Shown in pieces: positions 58,642-64,000 of a stretch of DNA of 64,000 nucleotides (positions are counted from its first letter, which is position 1; the number at the start of each line of letters is the position of its first letter). A model generated the notes under the pieces. That model was given only the letters and a program-made list of their open reading frames with translations. It was not told where the DNA came from and searched no databases. Origin of the DNA: CAJQQK01 sp049116495 (GTDB lineage: Bacteria > Pseudomonadota > Alphaproteobacteria > Rhizobiales > Hyphomicrobiaceae); the NCBI GenBank assembly GCA_049116495.1, contig JAGDYV010000007.1, positions 1 to 64,000 of the forward strand, given 5' to 3'. The position numbers and the translations under genes are program-made.

Positions 58642-60816
58642 CTAGCGCGCGCCCAATGGCGCCTTGCGTGCACCAACGCCGGCAACGGAGCGGACGTAGT
58701 GAATAATTTCGATATCTGCAACATCGAAACCAAGGAAGCTATCATCACTTGCGATGGGACCGCCGACATTCGGTTCAGCAACTGTCATACCCGCATCAAA
58801 CCGGCCCTGAATGGTTTCGAACAGCGTGCGCGCGTCCTCGTAACGCGCTGCGACGACGACATGGTCATACGCTTCATCAAGTGCATCCAGAACCAGATTG
58901 AGCGCATCTTCGTCCAGCAACTCAGGCCGGTCGGGCTGCGTCGTTGCATAGGCATAGTGCACGTTTAAATCCGGCAAAGCGACGAGGATGTCATCAAACT
59001 CGGCGGCACCGGCCATCAAATCGACGAGACTGGCCGCGTCACCAGCGTCTATGTCCTTGTGTAGCTGCCGTCCGTCCAGGCTCCAGTCAACGAGGAGGAC
59101 GCGAGCGCCGGCGTCGCTCAACTCAGCGATCAGGTCTATCGCCTCATCACTGGGATCGGTGTTGCTTGTTGCTCCCGCCATCAACAAGCGAAAGCCGCCA
59201 CCCATCGGTGCTGAGTCGATAAAATGCTGGGCGTAATCCGGGATCGTCATGGATCGGCCAGGCGTGGCCGGTTTTGCCAACGCGACAGCTGACGACGCCG
59301 CTGCCAGCGGTGCTGAATGGCCGGCCACTTCCTGCTGTGGCGGCTGCTTGGCGCGACTGCCGGCACCGGCCTTATCGGAAGACCTGCGGTTATGGGCGAC
59401 AGAGCGGCCGGATGCCAGCAACTCGCGGGCAATGACAAGCGCCAGGCCGAGCATGAGCGTGGCAACCATGGCGAGCAAGGTGTATGGCGTCGTTCTCGGA
59501 AAAACAGGCTTCGATGAGGGTCGGGCCATCGAGACGATGGTTGATTCAACGGGTACACGATTGGTGTCAACGACCGTTCGGTTGTCTTCGAGTTGCTGCT
59601 GCAGCCGTGCGAGTTCGTTACTTTTCGATTTCGCCGTGTTCTCCAGCGATCGCAGCTTGGCTTCGTCACCAGAACGGCTGACCGCGGTCCTTTTCAGGTC
59701 GCCCAGCTGAACGCGGATCTTTTCCGTGCGCAACTGACCGAGGCGAACTTCCTTGGCAATACCGTTGACGATTGTGCGGATCTCAGCGCTGATCGCACGG
59801 CGCAGGCCGTTGAGGTCGGCATTCAACTGTCGCATGCGCGGGTGCGCCGGCAGCAGCACGGCACGCGCCTCGTTGACCTGGCGCTCGACCCGGACGCGCT
59901 GAGCCATGAGATCCTGAATGATGCGCGATTGCTGGACTTCCGGCAACGTATCGGCGCTACCGCCGATCGCGAGTTCGCGCGCTGCGGCAAGCCGCGCCTC
60001 GGACCTGGCCGTTTCAGCCTCCGCTTTCACCAATTCCGCGTTTAACGCCGTCGACCTTTGCTGCTCGAGCGTGAGCGTCGTCGCGCCTCCTGTCAGTTGA
60101 TCGGTTTGGGCGCGAAAGCGCTTGGCGGCGGCGTCGGCCTCCTGGACTTCGCGGCTCAACTTTTTGATCTTTGGCAGCAGTGCTGCGACGGCCTCGTTCG
60201 TCTCGCGTACCGGGATCTCCCGCAAACTGTTGCGGTATTCGGCTGCAATGCCATTCGCCACGCTGGCTGCAACCTGCGGATCGGTGGACGTGAATCGAAC
60301 GGAGATGAAGCGGCTTTCACGAGCTGACGAGACGACGAGGTTCCGGCGCATGGCTGACAACATGCGGCTCTCGACCGTTTCATTTCGGCGCGGTTGGCCG
60401 ATACCGACCATGCGCAACATGCCATCAATCGCATCGACCGGGCCGATCGCTGCATTGAACTCGGCACGCTCGCCAAGTTTCAGTGATTTGCCGACTTTGA
60501 TCAGAAGATCGGGCGCCATCAGCGCGCGCACATGGGTGTTGATCGCTGCTGGGTCGAGGCGCGGCGTCACGGTCGCCGCGTTGCCCGCATTGTTTTTGAC
60601 CCCGGTGAACGGGTTCGTCGGCTTGGCTGTAATCGTCAACTGCGTTTCCGCATCGTAGCGTTTGGCCATAAGGCTCAGCCCGGCAAACGTGACGACACCG
60701 GCAATGATCGTGCAGATCATCAGCCCCGGCAGCGATCTGCGCACGCCCGACCAGATCGATGCAACGTCAATATCCTGAGTGCCTCTATTGGTAGCCATCT
60801 TGTACTTGCCTGTCAT
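58642..60816 (-). CDS. Wzz/GumC-type polysaccharide chain-length protein with degenerate kinase domain
   Basis: A 724-residue inner-membrane protein. TM1 is about residues 31-50, TM2 about 445-463, with a periplasmic coiled coil (205-415) between, and the proline-rich PSSKPVFPRTTP before TM2. The C-terminal 180 residues (about 541-720) resemble a BY-kinase ATPase: Walker A' is VLLVDWSLDG, but the Walker A position reads AGATSNTDPSDEA and lacks the GKS; no Tyr cluster ends the protein. It should control polymer length and export as a partner of the Wza-like channel encoded divergently. Start 60816 or 60798. Confidence 0.88.
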   Translation of the reverse strand: MTGKYKMATNRGTQDIDVASIWSGVRRSLPGLMICTIIAGVVTFAGLSLMAKRYDAETQLTITAKPTNPFTGVKNNAGNAATVTPRLDPAAINTHVRALMAPDLLIKVGKSLKLGERAEFNAAIGPVDAIDGMLRMVGIGQPRRNETVESRMLSAMRRNLVVSSARESRFISVRFTSTDPQVAASVANGIAAEYRNSLREIPVRETNEAVAALLPKIKKLSREVQEADAAAKRFRAQTDQLTGGATTLTLEQQRSTALNAELVKAEAETARSEARLAAARELAIGGSADTLPEVQQSRIIQDLMAQRVRVERQVNEARAVLLPAHPRMRQLNADLNGLRRAISAEIRTIVNGIAKEVRLGQLRTEKIRVQLGDLKRTAVSRSGDEAKLRSLENTAKSKSNELARLQQQLEDNRTVVDTNRVPVESTIVSMARPSSKPVFPRTTPYTLLAMVATLMLGLALVIARELLASGRSVAHNRRSSDKAGAGSRAKQPPQQEVAGHSAPLAAASSAVALAKPATPGRSMTIPDYAQHFIDSAPMGGGFRLLMAGATSNTDPSDEAIDLIAELSDAGARVLLVDWSLDGRQLHKDIDAGDAASLVDLMAGAAEFDDILVALPDLNVHYAYATTQPDRPELLDEDALNLVLDALDEAYDHVVVAARYEDARTLFETIQGRFDAGMTVAEPNVGGPIASDDSFLGFDVADIEIIHYVRSVAGVGARKAPLGAR

Positions 60817-60988
60817 TGATCGCCGGGGACGCTTCGGGGAATCTTGCCAATTTGTTTCCGCTCTACCCGGATTAGAACGCTTCTGCGTAACGATTCCCTT
60901 AATTGTTCACGAACGGCACGCCACCTCAGATTTTCTTAACCAGTCCGTGCGTTAATCAGCCAGATTGGAAGCTTCTGAGGACACATCG

Positions 60989-61696
60989 ATGCGGCCCTGT
61001 TTGTACGGCGTTCTATTGACTTTGACCGCTCTGGTTGGCGGTTGCTCGCACGTTTCGATCGAGCGAACCCAGGATTGGGTCGCAGGGACTCGGATGAATG
61101 CCACGGCACCGCTCGCGTCCAACAGTCATCGCAAACACGGCTGGGCACCGATCACCAATCAACGGGGTGGTGAGCCATCCGAATTGGTTGTCACGCCCGT
61201 CAGCACCAAAGGGCCACACGCCGTGGCGCATTCCGATGCGCGTTACCTGCTCGATAGCGGCGACCAGCTGCGGGTTTTTGTCTACGGCCAACCCAATCTC
61301 AGCCGCATCTACACGGTTGATCACAGCGGCAACATCATGGTGCCCTTGATCGGCATCGTGCGGGCTCAGCGACGCACGACATATGAACTGGCAGGGGCGA
61401 TCCGCGCCCGGCTGGGGGCGCGTTTTGTCCGCGACCCCAACGTCACCGTCGATATGCACCAGAATCGGCCGTTCTTCATCCTCGGTGAAGTGCGCACGCC
61501 CGGCCAATACCCCTATGTTCCCGGCATGACCGTCGAGACTGCCGTGGCGATCGCCGGCGGATATACGCCGCGCGCCGACAAGCACCGGTTCCGCGTGAAC
61601 CGCCGTGTTGACGGTGTGGTCGAAGTCGATCATGGGCCGGCGACCTACGTCCTGCAGCCTGGCGACACGATCAACGTCTCGGAACGGTTCTTTTAG
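60989..61696 (+). CDS. Polysaccharide export lipoprotein (Wza/GumB-like)
   Basis: A 235-residue outer-membrane export protein. The lipoprotein signal ends at the Cys of TALVGGCSHV (residue 19). The Poly_export domain is YLLDSGDQLRVFVYGQPNLS, followed by the SLBB-type region FFILGEVRTPGQYPYVPGMT. It forms the outer-membrane channel for exopolysaccharide. GAGGACACATCG precedes the ATG at 60989. The 172-bp divergent spacer to the Wzz gene should hold both promoters. Confidence 0.93.
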   Translation: MRPCLYGVLLTLTALVGGCSHVSIERTQDWVAGTRMNATAPLASNSHRKHGWAPITNQRGGEPSELVVTPVSTKGPHAVAHSDARYLLDSGDQLRVFVYGQPNLSRIYTVDHSGNIMVPLIGIVRAQRRTTYELAGAIRARLGARFVRDPNVTVDMHQNRPFFILGEVRTPGQYPYVPGMTVETAVAIAGGYTPRADKHRFRVNRRVDGVVEVDHGPATYVLQPGDTINVSERFF

Positions 61697-61738
61697 ATTT
61701 GAGCATTACGATCAGACGGCAACCTCTGCATTTCCGGG

Positions 61739-62884
61739 ATGTCCGTCATGAGTGCCCCTCGTATCCTTCACTGCTTACGCTCGCCGGTTGGCGGGCTCTT
61801 TCGGCATGTCCGGGATTTGGCCGGGGAGCAGGCGCAGCGCGGATATGATGTCGGAATCATTTGTGATGATCACGCCATAGACACGCTCACCAAGGACCGC
61901 CTAACCGAGCTGGCCGCCCAGATTTCTCTCGGCGTGCATTGCGTCTCGATGCCACGCGGCTTGGGGCTGACGGACTTCACGGCGTACCGCTCGGTGCGCG
62001 ATCTCATCCAAGCGCTTCAAATCGATATCGCACATGGCCATGGTGCCAAAGGCGGCGCTTATGCGCGTCTTGCCGGCCGCGCGCTCAAGGCGCGAGGCCA
62101 GAACGTCACGACGATCTATACGCCGCACGGCGGCAGCCTGCACTATCAGCCCGGCACGCCCGCGGCGCACATCTTTCTCGGCCTGGAAATACAGCTGATG
62201 CACGCCACCGATGGGATCATCTTCGAAAGCACCTTCGCTCAGAAGCGGTATACGGAATACGTCGGTGGCGGTCACGTTCACCAGCAGGTGATCTTCAACG
62301 GCCTACTGTCTGCTGAATTTTGTTCACCGCAGATCTCTGCCACCGCAACCGATCTGCTCTTCATCGGTGAACTCCGTGACCTCAAAGGTGTCGACGTATT
62401 GCTGCATGCGCTGGCCGCAGTTCGCCAATCACAGGACGCAACGTTGACAATCGTTGGCGAGGGCGCAGATCGGGAAAAGCTGACGGCGCTCGCCCATCAA
62501 CTCGGTCTTGCCGACGCGGCCCAATTTGTTGGCGCGAAGCCGGCCCACGAGGCGTTCACGATGGGGCGCTGCCTGGTTGTCCCATCGCGCAAGGAAAGCC
62601 TGCCATATGTTGTTCTGGAAGCTGCCGCCGCGCGAGTGCCGCTCATCGCGACTGACGTCGGCGGCATCCCCGAAATCGTTCAAGGTACAACAACCAAATT
62701 GATCGCCAGCGATGACGTCGCCGCACTCACCAAAGCCATTGACGCGGTGCTGTCGCATCCTGAAAATGCAACGTCTCAGGCGGCCCAGTTGCACGATGCT
62801 GTCGCTCAAAGGTTCACGGTCACGGCAATGACTGATGGCATCTGCGCCTTCTATGCCGATAGCGCCGTGGCCCTTGCCGCCTAG
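61739..62884 (+). CDS. Glycosyltransferase family 4
   Basis: A 381-residue GT-B-fold glycosyltransferase. The N-terminal part has LHCLRSPVGGLFRHVRDLAG and the loop HGHGAKGGAYARLAGR; the C-terminal domain contains the E-x7-E motif in SRKESLPYVVLEAAA, which holds the donor nucleotide sugar. It probably adds a sugar in exopolysaccharide repeat assembly. ATG at 61739 and, with slightly better spacing from GGGA, 61748 are both possible. Same direction as the Wza gene (42-bp gap), so one transcript. Confidence 0.92.
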   Translation: MSVMSAPRILHCLRSPVGGLFRHVRDLAGEQAQRGYDVGIICDDHAIDTLTKDRLTELAAQISLGVHCVSMPRGLGLTDFTAYRSVRDLIQALQIDIAHGHGAKGGAYARLAGRALKARGQNVTTIYTPHGGSLHYQPGTPAAHIFLGLEIQLMHATDGIIFESTFAQKRYTEYVGGGHVHQQVIFNGLLSAEFCSPQISATATDLLFIGELRDLKGVDVLLHALAAVRQSQDATLTIVGEGADREKLTALAHQLGLADAAQFVGAKPAHEAFTMGRCLVVPSRKESLPYVVLEAAAARVPLIATDVGGIPEIVQGTTTKLIASDDVAALTKAIDAVLSHPENATSQAAQLHDAVAQRFTVTAMTDGICAFYADSAVALAA

Positions 62885-62929
62885 CGAGCCGGCTGGAAAC
62901 TCCAGTTGGTTATTTAAGTGTCCGCCTGC

Positions 62930-64000
62930 TCACAATCCGCGCCGCGGCCACTGAAAATTGTGCGTTGCCTTGTCAGCCGGCGCGACAACTTTGAAGCGGC
63001 CGCTCTGAATTTGCCGCCAGATCACCGGAGCCGCGACCACGTTGCCGGAATCGCTAAACCGGATCCGACCGTAGAATGTGCTCATATCGGTTGCGGCCAG
63101 CGCATCGCGGATTTTTTCGCTATCGCGCGCGCCGGCCCGGCGCAGTGCATCGGCAAATACGGCAACCGCAATCGCGGCTTGTGCTGCCGCATCGGGCACC
63201 GGTTGGCTGATGTTCATTTTCGTTTGCGCCCTGTACGCCTTCTCAAACGCAGGGTAGTCGCTCACCGGTGCCCCGGCGCCGGCCCCAACACGCTGAGGTG
63301 CGCGCGCGGCGCACAGGATGTTCGCAGTGGCAGCTTCCGAACGCGACGGGATGCCGGCCGCCTCGCAATCCGTCATCGCGACAATCGGCGTGTGCACCTG
63401 CAGTTCTTCAATTTGACGTGCCGCGGCGGCCGATATCCTGCCGTCGCCCGTAACGATCACGATGTCCGCCTGGTTGAGGCGCACCTTGGACAAAATGGTG
63501 GGCATATTGGTCAAGTCTGGCGCCAGCCGCTCATCAACCACAACGCTCATCGAATGGACAATTGCGTTGCGCAGCAGACCCGCACGTAGTTCGGACACAT
63601 ACGGGTCATCGCTGCTCACCAGCGCGATCTTGACGCTGGCTTTCGGGCGCCCGGTGCTGACGGCAACTTTCGCAGCAAGTTCGAGCACGGCTGCAAGATG
63701 ATGCTCGGTGACAGTGACCAAGCCAAACAAGTACTTGCGCTCCCTCGCGAACAATGTCCGCGGCATCCCTTGCGCGCTCAGCATCGGGATGCGGGCCGCC
63801 TCCGTGATGTCCGACACGGCATCAGCTACGGCGGCGCTGTTCGGTCCCAAAAGAAACTGGACACGACCTCTTTCAATGAGCCGTTCTGCGACCTGTACGC
63901 CACGTTCCGGCATCGACTCATCATCATGATAAATGACACGCAGGTCATAACAGCGATCGCCGACACGGATGCCGCCTGCTTCCTTGAGTTGTCGGATGGC
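62930..64000 (-). CDS. ABC-type substrate-binding protein (type 1 fold), cut by window edge
   Basis: The C-terminal 356 residues of a periplasmic binding protein of the branched-chain amino acid type. The reading frame continues to base 64000, and the missing part includes the signal peptide. Visible: FLLGPNSAAVADAVSDITEAA (N-lobe hinge), YLFGLVTVTEHHLAAVLELA, VKIALVSSDDPYVSELRAG and DIVIVTGDGRISAAA. It differs clearly from the binding protein at 21781-23097. Neighbouring transporter parts, if any, lie outside the window. Confidence 0.85.
   Translation of the reverse strand, partial: AIRQLKEAGGIRVGDRCYDLRVIYHDDESMPERGVQVAERLIERGRVQFLLGPNSAAVADAVSDITEAARIPMLSAQGMPRTLFARERKYLFGLVTVTEHHLAAVLELAAKVAVSTGRPKASVKIALVSSDDPYVSELRAGLLRNAIVHSMSVVVDERLAPDLTNMPTILSKVRLNQADIVIVTGDGRISAAAARQIEELQVHTPIVAMTDCEAAGIPSRSEAATANILCAARAPQRVGAGAGAPVSDYPAFEKAYRAQTKMNISQPVPDAAAQAAIAVAVFADALRRAGARDSEKIRDALAATDMSTFYGRIRFSDSGNVVAAPVIWRQIQSGRFKVVAPADKATHNFQWPRRGL

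Noticed and set aside
1..64000. CRISPR arrays, tRNA/rRNA genes, insertion sequences, prophage or plasmid genes
   Set aside because: Searched by eye on both strands; no regularly spaced repeats, T-loop signatures, transposase motifs or terminal inverted repeats were found. A tRNA or small RNA could still be missed without a covariance search.

Overview
The window is an ordinary-looking stretch of chromosome from an alphaproteobacterium. Four things point there: the cell-cycle kinase CckA next to recA; a DksA whose zinc-finger positions read Cys-Thr-Ser-Ala (the pattern known from Rhodobacter DksA); a DUF2842 protein beside heme A synthase; and rplM-rpsI close to argC. The recA/cckA pairing and the YcjX/YcjF pair fit Hyphomicrobiales or Rhodospirillales best, but the order cannot be fixed from sequence reading alone. 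I see no phage, transposase, plasmid replicon, CRISPR array, rRNA or tRNA. GTG and TTG start codons are common.

Layout. 1-13 kb holds core functions: the 5' part of recA, cckA, a FliO-like membrane protein, a large MscS-family channel, a DksA with a long lysine/alanine-rich tail, a MoxR-type ATPase, the YcjX-YcjF pair and a ketopantoate-reductase-like gene. 13.5-15.6 kb has a GMC oxidoreductase and a cupin. 15.6-23.1 kb is one leftward catabolic transcription unit: a complete branched-chain-type ABC importer (binding protein, two ATPases, two permeases) followed by a type I extradiol dioxygenase and an MhpA-like flavin hydroxylase. It looks like a dedicated uptake and meta-cleavage unit for an aromatic acid. 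23.3-26.1 kb is a 903-residue coiled-coil protein ending in a PilZ-like domain.

26.7-34 kb carries a cold-shock protein, GNAT acetyltransferase, MgtE, a secreted polysaccharide deacetylase, a second PanE-like gene paired with an oxaloacetate-decarboxylase-like enzyme, and a PcfJ-like protein. 34-42 kb is metabolic and accessory: a small GatC/AtzG-like protein coupled to an amidase behind a structured leader, an alpha/beta hydrolase, an SGNH esterase, an FkbM methyltransferase, RidA, a LysR regulator, a haemoglobin, a DUF1330 protein and a GFA protein. 42-51 kb has a dimethylformamidase large-subunit homologue, an L,D-transpeptidase, an enoyl-CoA hydratase, MetY, a CoA-binding protein and a VOC/enoyl-CoA hydratase pair. 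52-57 kb is rplM-rpsI with its terminator, a HAD hydrolase, argC, ctaA and a DUF2842 gene. From 57.3 kb on there is an exopolysaccharide locus (deacetylase, Wzz/GumC, Wza, GT4 glycosyltransferase). The right edge cuts a binding-protein gene.

The observations most worth a second look are: two adjacent long nested hairpins at 53926-54055 built on six alternating GTGTTC/GAACAC motifs; tandem 18-bp palindromes with a 21-bp period ahead of rplM; a structured leader ahead of the amidase pair; the DksA-histone-H1-like tail fusion; the coiled-coil-PilZ protein; and the Wzz protein with a kinase-like domain that has lost its Walker A motif.
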